Counted from the first letter of the stretch, positions 57,601 to 62,340 are shown. The stretch is DNA of 64,000 nucleotides from Arcuatula senhousia (GCA_963971305.1 OZ020313.1:56244203-56308202), one strand, 5' to 3'. A program made the numbers and translations. Notes: generated by a model not told the origin, from the letters alone.

Positions 57601-58054
57601 CTAAGATCGCAATGGAAGAGGGAGGTTTGGCGCCATAAAACCTGGTTTAACCCACCATTTCGTTTGAAATGCCTGTACCAAGTCAGGACCATTGCGATCC
57701 ACCTATTCTCCGGTATGACTGATTCGTTTTTGTCATTTTCTCTGCACTATGAGATTGATCATTTAAGTTCGGTAGTTTTGTTATTACCTTTATTTCATAG
57801 TGCACATTGAATATTCAAGAAAACGATGAAAGCAACTTACAATTTTATGAAATTTATAAAGCCCCAGTGGCACTGTCACAATTTGAGCATCCTGTTTTAC
57901 GTAATTTCAAAACGTAGTACTACGTTTATAAATGCAACGACCAGTAGCAAACCTTACCATTACTGAGTTTTGTAAACACATCATTTTTCGTAGACCGGCA
58001 AACATGGACATTACTATTATTGGTAACATTTGTATTGTTTGCTAGAATTAAACG
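24634..58054 (-). CDS. Cadherin-repeat single-pass membrane protein (18 exons found, 5' end missing)
   Basis: Exons at 58054-57958, 47021-46845, 45286-45211, 42434-42286, 40896-40723, 40370-40249, 38492-38330, 38217-38084, 36839-36665, 35684-35526, 35108-34968, 34532-34410, 32903-32715, 32238-32048, 28374-28005, 26189-25835, 25188-25160 and 24671-24634 join in phase to 2862 nt (953 residues plus stop). Layout: an N-terminal beta-rich module (1-165, motifs SSWEIYVRNN, QVWKDTG, IRVQNGYNIGYYHHAG); seven cadherin repeats (about 166-876); a run of nine Thr (878-886); a transmembrane helix (900-921); a 32-residue tail. Repeats 5-7 keep calcium-type motifs (VNNINDNTPTF, ANVNEPPVF, FSIDSATGRISL); repeats 1-4 have mostly lost them. 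The signal peptide exon was not found and probably lies beyond 58.1 kb. Likely a surface adhesion or recognition protein; partner unknown. Confidence 0.82.
25160..25188 (-). CDS. Cadherin-like gene, cytoplasmic tail micro-exon
   Basis: 29 nt between acceptor TGTGTTTTCAG and donor GTTAGA, phase 2 to 1. Encodes PDENRKDSR. Phases match on both sides, which supports it despite its size. Confidence 0.65.
25497..25640. repeat. Cluster of GGCATTA palindromes
   Basis: The motif AGGCATTA or its inverse TAATGCC occurs at least six times in 140 bp, including the hairpin GGCATTA-AGCC-TAATGCC. Intronic in the cadherin-like gene if the tail exons are right. Confidence 0.6.
25835..26189 (-). CDS. Cadherin-like gene, end of repeat 7, Thr run, transmembrane helix
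   Basis: 355 nt, phase 1 to 2, donor GGAAG|GTGGGT. Encodes TFTYNIDQASLRTETFGVHT, nine Thr, then the helix AWIVVLAVLCLVLLFLPCIM and a basic stop-transfer KGKCTYKG. If the donor is not used the frame runs on to a TAG at 25702, giving a different 44-residue basic tail. Confidence 0.85.
26360..26815 (-). pseudogene. Penelope-like RT thumb and 3' UTR fragment (second subfamily)
   Basis: Minus strand: a broken thumb end (LLTQGYIAHRLLSSLEKF, KYGILIS) followed by the same 3' UTR as at 14.7 kb. Intronic. Confidence 0.72.
26990..27460 (+). mobile_element. Internally deleted copy of the permuted Penelope-like element
   Basis: Begins with text equivalent to 56950 (TTTTTATACTCTTACGAGAC), jumps to text equivalent to 57375 (GTGACCGACTTTTAGATCAT), then runs through the 3' flank to TTCGGTAATTTTGTTATTTA. 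About 400 bp of the RT has been lost. Confidence 0.72.
28005..28374 (-). CDS. Cadherin-like gene, repeat 6 and start of repeat 7
   Basis: 370 nt, phase 0 to 1. Encodes DDDVGDTHTFSM, FSIDSATGRISLATDLDVDG, VNNINDNTPTFASNLYTF and ATDGDIGTF. The most canonical calcium-binding repeat in the protein. Confidence 0.9.
28852..30402 (+). mobile_element. Element with AGGTGAGC terminus and three ~500-bp internal modules (copy 1)
   Basis: Starts AGCTAACCTGACCCGAAGGG (small hairpin), a CGTCCGTCG tract, then three modules each containing ATGGCTGCCATGGCTAAAAA-type text at about 29060, 29552 and 30060. Ends CAGGTGAGCGATTCAGGCTC and a hairpin AGGCTCCTGGGAGCCT. No protein is encoded. Confidence 0.75.
30437..30540. 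repeat. 36-bp tandem repeat, three units
   Basis: CACAAGTCTTGTTCAGTCAG followed by AGCAGACCAGACCGGT, repeated nearly exactly. Degenerate AGACC/GGTCT text continues to about 31050. Confidence 0.85.
32048..32238 (-). CDS. Cadherin-like gene, repeat 5 second half
   Basis: 191 nt, phase 1 to 0. The acceptor follows a long T-rich tract ending GCTTTTTTAG. Encodes GLVGTTTTTIDVESLASVDF, FIIRVTDTKDS and the ANVNEPPVF linker. Confidence 0.86.
32715..32903 (-). CDS. Cadherin-like gene, repeat 5 first half
   Basis: 189 nt, phase 1 to 1. Encodes NLPLPYPLVVSENSASGLSI and QVMVQDNDNIDIHTYTMTSL ending in FEIDPS. Confidence 0.87.
32940..33978 (-). mobile_element. Element with AGGTGAGC terminus, two ~500-bp modules (copy 2)
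   Basis: Reverse orientation. Terminus GAGGCTCCCAGGAGCCTGAA at 32940, two internal modules about 499 bp apart (near 33240 and 33739), and the CGTCCGTCGT tract at 33890-33930 before AAGGTGAGCTAAAAAG. Confidence 0.75.
34005..34060 (-). repeat. Penelope-like 3' UTR fragment (second subfamily)
   Basis: Contains AAAGTCGAAAGTCCGGAAGC and ACAAAACCAGTAAACATGTA, matching the UTR at 14.7 and 61.1 kb. Confidence 0.45.
34410..34532 (-). CDS. Cadherin-like gene, repeat 4 second half
   Basis: 123 nt, phase 1 to 1. Encodes GEIVLTRSIEGEFVPAYDLF-VSVNDGKTIVG; the junction to the next exon makes LDINYVPVI, a DINDNAP-type linker. Confidence 0.85.
34968..35108 (-). CDS. Cadherin-like gene, repeat 4 first half
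   Basis: 141 nt, phase 1 to 1. Encodes TTTVSGVNSHIGQILFDVDV-TDPENDQTTFSM. Confidence 0.85.
35130..35325 (-). repeat. Penelope-like element terminal repeat fragment
   Basis: High similarity in reverse to 57600-57790: CCGAACTTGAATGATCAATC, GATCGCAATGGTCTTGACTT, TAAACCAGGTTTTATGGCGC. Confidence 0.85.
35385..35480 (-). repeat. Dispersed repeat family C, reverse copy
   Basis: Contains GTCCATTGTGGTTTTTCTTA and GTGTTGCGTACACTTATTCC. It abuts the donor side of the repeat-3 second-half exon. Confidence 0.55.
35526..35684 (-). CDS. Cadherin-like gene, repeat 3 second half
   Basis: 159 nt, phase 1 to 1. Encodes FEIVLASNANLDYDALRTYR-FDITTTDGRRS and the linker LRNRPPTFVNLH. Confidence 0.88.
36665..36839 (-). 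CDS. Cadherin-like gene, repeat 3 first half
   Basis: 175 nt, phase 0 to 1. Encodes QPVIYSLPLAQDVPEGTTVE and LYTLSVTDPENVAVTASATV. Confidence 0.87.
37105..37485. mobile_element. MITE with AGGGAGTACGAGCCT inverted termini
   Basis: Left AGGGAGTACGAGCCTGAGA, right its inverse with one change. Flanks read TTAA-element-TTAA on a GGGAGTAC model (piggyBac-like), or TA-element-TA on an AGGGAGTAC model (Tc1/mariner-like). Interior is non-coding. Intronic. Confidence 0.75.
37575..37680 (+). repeat. Decayed Penelope-like 3' flank fragment
   Basis: GCCATAAAACCTGGTTTTAC and CACACCATTTGATTTCATTT match the forward terminal repeat. Confidence 0.5.
37709..37788 (-). pseudogene. Decayed duplicate of the repeat-2 second-half exon
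   Basis: About 80 bp resembles 38118-38198 at roughly 80% by eye. Its translation reads NGALMDYNIHNADDLEVS and then a stop. It lacks a usable acceptor and lies in the next intron. Confidence 0.7.
38084..38217 (-). CDS. Cadherin-like gene, repeat 2 second half (GC donor)
   Basis: 134 nt, phase 1 to 0. Encodes YGVYLSNGATMDYDVQNAYD-LELSCTDTYD. The 5' splice site is GAG|GCAAGA, a GC-AG intron; no GT donor keeps the frame. The acceptor GAATTTTAAG was chosen over a nearer TCAG because only it keeps the phase. Confidence 0.78.
38330..38492 (-). CDS. Cadherin-like gene, repeat 2 first half
   Basis: 163 nt, phase 0 to 1, donor GTAAGT. Encodes APVISSLPNSVGISEDLAIE and the following strands. Confidence 0.85.
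38640..38780 (+). repeat. Hammerhead family 2 relic
   Basis: Forward copy with ATGATGAGAAGTTACTCCTT-GAAATATCGATATAAAGCAT. The core CTGATGA is disrupted, so it is predicted inactive. Confidence 0.5.
39950..40070 (+). repeat. Penelope-like element terminal repeat fragment
   Basis: CTGTACAAAATCAGGACCAT through GAAGTTCGGTAATTTGTTAT, forward orientation, intronic. Confidence 0.65.
40249..40370 (-). CDS. Cadherin-like gene, repeat 1 second half
   Basis: 122 nt, phase 1 to 0. Encodes MQVKVRSGVTLNPGDHLMTF-SVTDVCGRSSS. Confidence 0.83.
40723..40896 (-). CDS. Cadherin-like gene, repeat 1 first half
   Basis: 174 nt, phase 1 to 1. Encodes VMPIFSNLDDTVTLQNNEVG and LFTLSASDTDLEDVEALTI, the first strands of a cadherin fold. 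Confidence 0.85.
41305..41605 (-). repeat. Penelope-like element terminal repeat fragment
   Basis: Well-preserved reverse copy of 57480-57790: CTACCGAACTTGAATGATCA, AATGGTCCTGACTTGGTACA, CAGGTTTTATGGCGCCAAAC. Confidence 0.85.
41690..42150 (-). pseudogene. Penelope-like RT thumb and 3' UTR fragment (second subfamily)
   Basis: Same arrangement as at 14.7 and 26.4 kb: UTR with AGCAGTTCCTGCTTGCTATA and a broken thumb coding end. Intronic. Confidence 0.7.
42286..42434 (-). CDS. Cadherin-like gene, N-terminal module exon
   Basis: 149 nt, phase 2 to 1, between TTCTCTTAG and donor GTATTT. Encodes YHHAGSVITYGNGQAVRRAL-W and an acidic stretch leading into cadherin repeat 1. Confidence 0.8.
42655..42900 (-). 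repeat. Decayed Penelope-like terminal repeat fragment
   Basis: Reverse copy with AATGATGGGTTAAAAATTTG and ACTTCTATTGCGATAAGGTC. Confidence 0.5.
42935..43140 (+). repeat. Penelope-like 3' UTR fragment (second subfamily), forward
   Basis: CACGACGGGTGTGCTATAGC through TTTACCGGTTTTGCCGTTGT; same UTR as at 41.7 kb but opposite orientation. Confidence 0.65.
43516..43660 (+). repeat. GAGTTM hexamer array, left arm of an inverted pair
   Basis: About 20 units of GAGTTC/GAGTTA, preceded by CTCTCTACGGGTGTAGGTAA-TCATC. The same flank and array occur inverted at 44921-45170. Confidence 0.85.
43903..44135. mobile_element. MITE with homopolymer run (copy 2)
   Basis: GAAGCAACCATTTGATTTTT at the left, a run of 15 G, and a right end GGTCGTTCCCTTA. 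It is the inverse of the element at 13881-14165, sharing TGGATATTTTCTTCGT. Confidence 0.72.
44200..44580 (-). repeat. Hairpin-headed dispersed repeat with CCGTCCGTCC tract, reverse copy
   Basis: TATATCCCCACTCGTAAGAG-AGGGGTCT followed on the minus strand by GTCCGTCCGTCCGTCCATCC. Relative of 2557-2960. Confidence 0.5.
44921..45170 (-). repeat. TAACTC hexamer array, right arm of the inverted pair
   Basis: About 35 units of AACTCG/AACTCT, ending at GATGATTACATGTACCTACA-CCCCCTCTCTAC, the inverse of the left arm's flank. About 1.26 kb separate the arms. Confidence 0.85.
45211..45286 (-). CDS. Cadherin-like gene, N-terminal module exon
   Basis: 76 nt, phase 1 to 2, donor GTAAGT. Encodes ANEENVITIPNGQRIRVQNG-YNIG. 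Confidence 0.8.
46130..46345 (+). repeat. Dispersed repeat family C
   Basis: Contains CACAATGGAAAACTGCCAGC and GACCGGCGGTCGCTGCTCGC. It sits inside an inverted pair GGGACAAGCCTCGG at about 46041 and 46503, so it may be nested in another element. Confidence 0.6.
46845..47021 (-). CDS. Cadherin-like gene, N-terminal module exon
   Basis: 177 nt, phase 1 to 1. Encodes NAFLINQFQYQFHCCAYVSS-WEIYVRNNAP and TAQVWKDTGTLCDLIGENVI. Two adjacent Cys may form disulfides. Confidence 0.8.
47130..47230 (-). repeat. Hammerhead family 2 copy, core mutated
   Basis: Minus strand 47196-47151: stem I ATGCTG/CAGCAT, stem II GAGG-TTAGT-CCTT, GAAA, short stem III and ATA triplet. The core reads ATGATGA rather than CTGATGA, so cleavage is not expected. 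Confidence 0.55.
47840..47935 (+). repeat. Penelope-like 3' UTR fragment (second subfamily), forward
   Basis: GTGCTGTTCTTGTTCATGTC through CCCCATTGGTGCCTCTTTGC. Confidence 0.55.
48080..48225 (-). repeat. Dispersed repeat family C, reverse copy
   Basis: Contains GAAGACTGCTTGCTGTTTTC and GTCGCGTACACTTATTCCAC. Confidence 0.55.
48310..48711 (-). pseudogene. BEL/Pao pol fragment (RNase H to pre-integrase)
   Basis: Minus-strand frames read AKSRVTPIKELTMSQLELM, QWIHSRKQLKTFIANRIHVI and RWGYCPT followed by LADLLSRRLTYDTISTSDFW. These are characteristic of the RNase H/integrase boundary in BEL/Pao elements. Several stops and frameshifts; a relic. Separated from the RT part by nested repeats. Confidence 0.75.
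48712..49035 (+). repeat. Dispersed repeat family C, long copy nested in the BEL relic
   Basis: Full copy from GAAGAAAATGAGATGTGGAA to GGCTTAGGACAGGCACATCA. It splits the BEL/Pao fragment. Confidence 0.65.
49367..49690 (-). pseudogene. C-terminal fragment of an unclassified reverse transcriptase
   Basis: Minus strand reads KKLLKQGYRYHKLVK, a stop, FTKFYHKYLYLIGKFNCTRR and GISHPDFYGNVVYRANKFKN. Such GI-HPxFYG tails follow RT domains in mollusc retroelements; I cannot assign the class. Confidence 0.5.
49691..50610 (-). pseudogene. BEL/Pao reverse transcriptase fragment
   Basis: Minus strand, frame-hopping: LPNLNDCLRKDPPALNDMST, FLQKGLDEKDSYD, FIFNATLLKH, then LLSPVTIQSEVFLQDLLNLK-LGWDVAIP. 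The order matches the RT palm and connection of BEL/Pao pol. Many stops; no LTRs identified. Confidence 0.75.
50625..50720 (-). repeat. Hammerhead family 2 repeat carrying an apparently intact core
   Basis: Extended repeat unit shared with 38640, 47130 and 62930 (GCATAACCAAATTTACCGTT on minus). The ribozyme itself is annotated separately. Confidence 0.6.
50639..50684 (-). ncRNA. Type I hammerhead ribozyme, family 2
   Basis: Minus strand: stem I ATGCTG, core CTGATGA, stem II GAGG-TAAC-CCTT with one extra T, core GAAA, stem III TA-CTGA-TA, cleavage triplet ATA, stem I partner CAGCAT. Stem I pairs perfectly. The extra T before GAAA and the two-pair stem III make activity uncertain. Confidence 0.6.
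50725..51250. other. Unassigned intronic sequence
   Basis: Both strands carry medium open frames without recognisable domains. I see nothing I can name. Confidence 0.35.
51345..51445 (+). repeat. Penelope-like element terminal repeat fragment
   Basis: ATTGAAATGCCTGTACCAAG through TTGAGATTTGTTCTCTTTAC, forward and diverged. Confidence 0.6.
51996..53970. mobile_element. hAT-type DNA transposon (non-autonomous) with 8-bp target duplication
   Basis: 12-bp perfect TIRs CAGGCCTGGGGT/ACCCCAGGCCTG, flanked on both sides by ATGAGCAT (51988-51995 and 53971-53978). An 8-bp duplication is the hAT signature. Subterminal regions at both ends are packed with GTAATG/CATTAC motifs. No transposase is visible; the interior holds a LINE fragment. 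The perfect target duplication suggests no rearrangement since insertion. Confidence 0.88.
52506..53260 (-). pseudogene. LINE 3' fragment nested in the hAT element
   Basis: Minus strand encodes the C-terminal LINE region (SLNPSLDYKFYLKSKFFEYR, KLITKFRISFHCLLIEKSRY) and ends with a 3' UTR finishing GGCAATAAAAGTTGATTTGA. It is related to, but distinct from, the LINE at 2961-5540. Confidence 0.6.
54281..54411 (+). repeat. Upstream direct repeat (pseudo-LTR) of the Penelope-like element
   Basis: TTTCGTTTGAAATGCCTGTA through GGTAGTTTTGTTATTACCTT is repeated almost exactly at 57658-57790. Direct flanking repeats produced by partial tandem insertion are usual for Penelope-like elements. Confidence 0.85.
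54472..57421 (+). pseudogene. Penelope-like retroelement with N-terminal GIY-YIG nuclease (Naiad/Chlamys type)
   Basis: Order along one strand: Cys-rich segment (CRSKTGKKTACKTC), GIY-YIG nuclease (VIYGIECTLCGLLYVGETKN, RSRMNGHR; about 54895-54990), linker, then reverse transcriptase with PYLYWIPKLHKN, FDFSTLYTTLPH, GIPMGTNCAPLLADLFLYSY and catalytic YIDD at 57043-57054, and thumb SNIPTSPAFGVYISQLIRYA. Canonical Penelope elements carry GIY-YIG after the RT; the reversed order with an upstream zinc motif is the Naiad/Chlamys layout. In-frame stops at 54994, 55132 and 55726 and frameshifts near 56509, 56705, 56840 and 57210 show it is dead. It lies antisense in a cadherin-gene intron. Confidence 0.88.
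57480..57790 (+). repeat. 3' UTR and downstream direct repeat of the Penelope-like element
   Basis: 57480-57657 is the 3' UTR (CAATGGAAGAGGGAGGTTTG, CATAAAACCTGGTTTAACCC); 57658-57790 repeats the upstream flank. This segment is the source of the commonest short repeat in the window. Confidence 0.85.
57958..58054 (-). CDS. Cadherin-like gene, first exon seen
   Basis: 97 nt, phase 0 to 1, between acceptor TATTTTTTGACAG and donor GTAAGG. Encodes RLILANNTNVTNNSNVHVCR and STKNDVFTKLSN, with possible N-glycosylation sites. Assigned to this gene because its phase and sense join the exon at 47021; the intron would be 10.9 kb, so this is the least certain exon. Confidence 0.55.
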
Positions 58055-58970
58055 CTGTCAAAAAATATATAAAAGTTACATTCGTATTTAGCGCAGTAGA
58101 GAGTTAAAAAAAAGAGGATTGCCGTTTCTTTTTAAAAAATAATTGTACGGTTTTTTAAATACATATTTTCACTGTGTATGGAAAATATATCACACATTTT
58201 CTCTTAATAAATCACAAAAAAGGAAAGATAATTGAAAGTGAATCATTGACATCATACATAGAAAGTAATTTGGTCAGCTCACAATTCATGCATAATGGCA
58301 TATGGGTCATTACAAATAAAAAGAGAAATCTCGAGTTTAAAATCCAATAATTAAATAGCACTTTATGATATAAACATCATAAAGATCGGATAAGAATGAT
58401 AAAGAGAGCATGTTCGTTCTTTTTTTGAATACTTTTCGCTCAGTACTTTAGGTTTTAGATTTTCCAATGCAATGATACTCTGTGAGATACTCGTATGTGT
58501 CCCATCTCTTTATTTTCTGGAAGCCACAAATGAATACTATGCTATCAAATATTATTGCATGATCTTTAAAACTTTCAAAGATAAAAAGTAGAGAAACTGT
58601 ATTACTATCCATTATTGATGATATGTTTACTTTCTATTTAAATTTGTTAAATAATCATACTTATTATGATGTTATTCGTTGAAATACATATTCTTCTTTA
58701 AACTGATAAAGTAGACATATACTTTTCTTATTTATTTAATGAAACATAATTTTATTTTTTTCAAAGCTATCTACAATCTACAAATACGGCGCTGCTTTTA
58801 ATTTTGTGGATGTGAACTTGGTATTGTGGTATAAAGTATGTTAAATACCATTCACTTGAATTATTAAAAGTACATTATGCTATCACAATTTAAGTGTTTA
58901 TTTTTTGACACCATATTTTAACCTTTTGGCAAATTAGGAGAGGAACAAATTGATCATTTTTAACACATTT
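58055..58970. other. No gene seen
   Basis: AT-rich sequence upstream of the first cadherin exon found. No signal-peptide exon with matching phase could be supported. 58420-58500 has faint similarity to the hammerhead family 2 repeat. Confidence 0.4.
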
Positions 58971-58972
58971 AA

Positions 58973-59346
58973 TACAAATGACAACAAAGTTCCAGACAAT
59001 AACTTTTGCTACGCCCGGCGCACGTTTCGTCTATTCAAGACTCATCAGAGGCGCTCTACCAAAAATATTGAAAAAGCCAAACACTATATGATTATGAAGA
59101 GCATATAACAGTAAAACCACAAATACCAAATTGGGGAACCAAATTAATACTAAGATGATCAACCTATGTCTGGGCTAGGAAGACCCTTCGGGTTTAGACA
59201 GTTTTGAAATTTAAACGGATAATTTAAAGCTTTGATGTATTCTCCAACACAAAAGTGTTGATGCCGGAGCGGGCTACCCTCGGGGAATTAAAACTCCACC
59301 AGCAGTGCTAACCTTCACGTGTGTTCGAAATACAAATGACAACAAA
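58973..59346 (-). mobile_element. Monomeric hammerhead unit (copy 3)
   Basis: One full unit of the 359-bp family bounded on both sides by ATACAAATGACAACAAA, about 90% like the copy at 1947-2430 by eye. Confidence 0.8.
59008..59060 (-). ncRNA. Hammerhead ribozyme, copy 3, cleavage triplet mutated
   Basis: Cores CTGATGA and GAAA and stem II GTC/GAC are intact, but the cleavage triplet is GCC instead of GTC. Loss of the invariant U should abolish self-cleavage. Confidence 0.75.
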
Positions 59347-59354
59347 TAATAATT

Positions 59355-60565
59355 ATAACAAGAGGCTCCCAGGAGCCTGAATTGCTCACCTGGTCTTGAT
59401 GTCAACCCTATAAAGAACTTTGTAGAGCTGAATAAGCTGAACATTTAAGCAAGCAACAGCTTTTCTCTTTCAGCATTAGTTTTAATTCTGTAAGCCAAAA
59501 ACGTGCAAAATGTTATTTCAAGGGCCGTCTGAACACGTTGACTCTAAAGAGACTTTTGTTAAGAGCTTAATGAACTGAACATTTAAGCAAGCAACCAATT
59601 TTCTTTATCTGCTATAGTTTTAATTATATAAGCCCAAAACATGAAAACATGTTTATCTAGGGGCTGTAAACCCTATAAGGGGTCATCTGACAACTTCGAC
59701 CCTATGGAGACTTTTGTAGAGCTAAATGAGCTGAACATTTAAGCAAGCAATAGCTTTTCCCTATCTGCAATAGTTTTCATTCTATAGGCCAAAACCACTA
59801 TTTTTCACCTTTAAGGGGCTACTAACCCCCATAAGGGATCATCTGACAACTTCGACCCTATGAATACTTTTGTAGAGGTAAATGAACTGAACATTTAAGC
59901 AAGCAACAGCTATTCTCTATCTGCAATAGTTTTCATTCTAAAGGCCAAAATCACTATTTTTTGCCTTTAAGGGGCTGTAACCCCTAAAAGAGGTCATCTG
60001 ACAACTTCGACCCTATGAAGACTTCAGTAAACTGATTCAGCTGAACATTTAAGCAAGCAACAGCTTTTCTCTATCTGCAATAGTTTTCATTCTATAGGCC
60101 GAAAACACGTTTTTTCGCCTTTAAGGGGCTGTAACTTCTATAAGGGGTCATCTAACATCTTCGACCCTATGACAACAATGGTAGAGCTAATTGAGCTGAA
60201 CATTTAAGCAAGCAACAGGTTTCTCTATCTGCAATAGTTTTCATTTTGTAGGCCAAAACACATTTTCTTGTTTTAGGGGCTGTAACCCCTATAAGGGGTC
60301 ATCTGACAACTTCGACCCTACGGAGACTTTTGTAGAGTTAAATGAGCTGAACATTTAACAAGCAACAGCTTTTCTCTATCTGCAATAGTTTTCATTCTAT
60401 TTGCCAAAAACACTATTTTTTGCCTTTAAGGGGTTGTTACCTTTACCCCTATAAGGGGTCATCTGACAACTTCAACCCTATGGAGACTTTTGTAGAGCTA
60501 AATGAGCTGAACATTTTAGCAAGCAACAGCTTTTGTCTATCTGCAATAGTTTTCATTCTAAAGGA
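59355..60565 (-). mobile_element. Element with AGGTGAGC terminus carrying a 155-bp tandem array (copy 3)
   Basis: Starts with the same terminus as the elements at 30402 and 32940 (GAGGCTCCCAGGAGCCTGAA, then TTGCTCACCTGG). Behind it are about seven units of ~155 bp (GAACATTTAAGCAAGCAACA, GGGGCTGTAACCCCTATAAG, TCTGACAACTTCGACCCTAT). The interior is unrelated to that of the other two elements. Confidence 0.75.
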
Positions 60566-60669
60566 AACCATCAGGAACGAAAGCTAATAGCATCTAGAAA
60601 AATCTGCACATCACTTAATAAATATTATTCATGATATTATGTTGTATAAATTAAAAAAAACCTTAAAGA

Positions 60670-60830
60670 AAGATAGTAACAAAACTATCGATTTCGAAAG
60701 GTCAATCTCAAATTGCAGTGTTCACTGTTAAAAAAAGTCAAAGAAGACATAATCTACCGGATAAATTGAATGTCGCAATGGTCCGGACTTGGTATAGGCG
60801 TTTTAAAGAAATAGTGGGTTAATTAAAAGA
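60670..60830 (-). repeat. Penelope-like element terminal repeat fragment
   Basis: Reverse copy: ACTATCGATTTCGAAAGGTC, GCAATGGTCCGGACTTGGTA, AAATAGTGGGTTAA. Confidence 0.7.
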
Positions 60831-61054
60831 TTAGTGTATAATTGCTATTACCAGATTTGTTTTACCAATTAGTTTTATATATATAACTACTATCTCCTAG
60901 TGTAAATGGGACGCTGTTTACAAAGGGTGAATTTATCAGCAGTATAACATTTCCTTAACTTTGCTTATTTCCTGTCAAAGTAACTTTTTGTCAAGAATGT
61001 ATAATTCCGGGCTGACAAACTTTTGCAATGCTGGATTTTGATTATTTTCGGGAA

Positions 61055-61170
61055 GAAGCAGAGGAACCAATGGGGTATCCGAATGTCAAAAGTCCGAAAG
61101 GCCAGACACAAAATCAGTAAACACCAACAAGAACAGGACAAAAACAGACACCATGTAAAACATGGAAACT
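61055..61170 (-). repeat. Penelope-like 3' UTR fragment (second subfamily)
   Basis: AAGCAGAGGAACCAATGGGG through CAAGAACAGGACAAAAACAG, same UTR as at 14.7 kb. Confidence 0.6.
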
Positions 61171-61211
61171 CCATTATAAAATAAAATCAGAAATCTGTGA
61201 AAATCCATGTA

Positions 61212-61764
61212 CAGATGGGTGCACACATAACCTGCACGGTAAGTTAACTTGAGAAGCAGATGTTCACTTTTGACTGGTCATGATACTGCTTTTTGCAGAC
61301 GCGTGACTGGTTACAAGTTAACTTGAAAAACAGTCATAATTCCACGTCTGCTTTTAAAAGCAGTCACATAATTATGACAGGTCTCGTCAAGTTAACTTCG
61401 TGAAATGTTTGCTTTAAAAACTGAATGTAAAAGGACAAATTGTATGTTCCTTGGCCTAAACTGTATTTGAAACCTATTTTTTATGTTAAAGACAGTTTTT
61501 ATCATATTAGATTAAACCCTTGCACTATTAAACATGTCTGGTAAGAGCTGACTTGTTGGAATGACTGGTCTGGTAAAAGCAGTCATGTCTTTGTGACTGG
61601 TTATGACCAGCCATAAAAAAGCTGTCATAAGTCTGCTTTGACCAGTCATGAGTTAGTACAAGTTAACTTGAATGTCTGCTATAGCAGACATGAGCAGATG
61701 TGGAAAGCAATCACAGAGTTAACTTTATGTTAACTTCCGTACAAGTTATGTGTGCACCTATCTG
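61212..61764. mobile_element. Tc1/mariner-type MITE with TA target duplication
   Basis: Termini CAGATGGGTGCACACATAAC and its inverse (one or two changes over about 35 bp), each flanked by TA (61210-61211 and 61765-61766). The 553-bp interior is built of repeated GACTGGT/CAGTCA and AAGTTAACTT motifs with many local inverted repeats. No transposase. Confidence 0.8.
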
Positions 61765-61766
61765 TA

Positions 61767-62340
61767 AAAATATATGCATGCATTTTAATTTTTATCTATT
61801 GTAAAACAGATCTCATTTTCCACACGTTATTTAGCATATCTTTGAAAATGATATATCTGTTTTTAGTTAACATGTAGCCCATGGAGTTTCTTATTTTTGT
61901 TTTGTTATTTTCAATAGGTTATCCAAGAGATATTACTCCCATACAGATGTCTTCTGTTGAAAGATACCCTGTAAAACTATAGGTTGGTTGTTTATTTAAA
62001 ACCTTAATGACCCCAACGTTATTTACAAGCATGCTCCAAGGTTAGCAATCACTCAATGGACACTAGACTAAATTAAAAAATAAAACAAGATAATTTTGTA
62101 GAAAATAATCGACCACTTTTCCTTTAAAAAGCGAAAGGCTCTATCTAATACAAAATTGAAAACACCGTATATATACGTGGTAGTCCAATATGTTATTAAT
62201 AACTGTCAATTTTCAGGTTTAAGTTGATAACGAATGTTATATCAAGATCATTTTGGATTTTAATACAGCTAGATATTCGTTACACACGATTTGATAGAAA
62301 TATCATTTAGCCACCTTGTAATGCATGGAAGATATTCCAT
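61767..62340. other. No recognisable feature
   Basis: AT-rich sequence with no supported gene or repeat. Confidence 0.4.
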
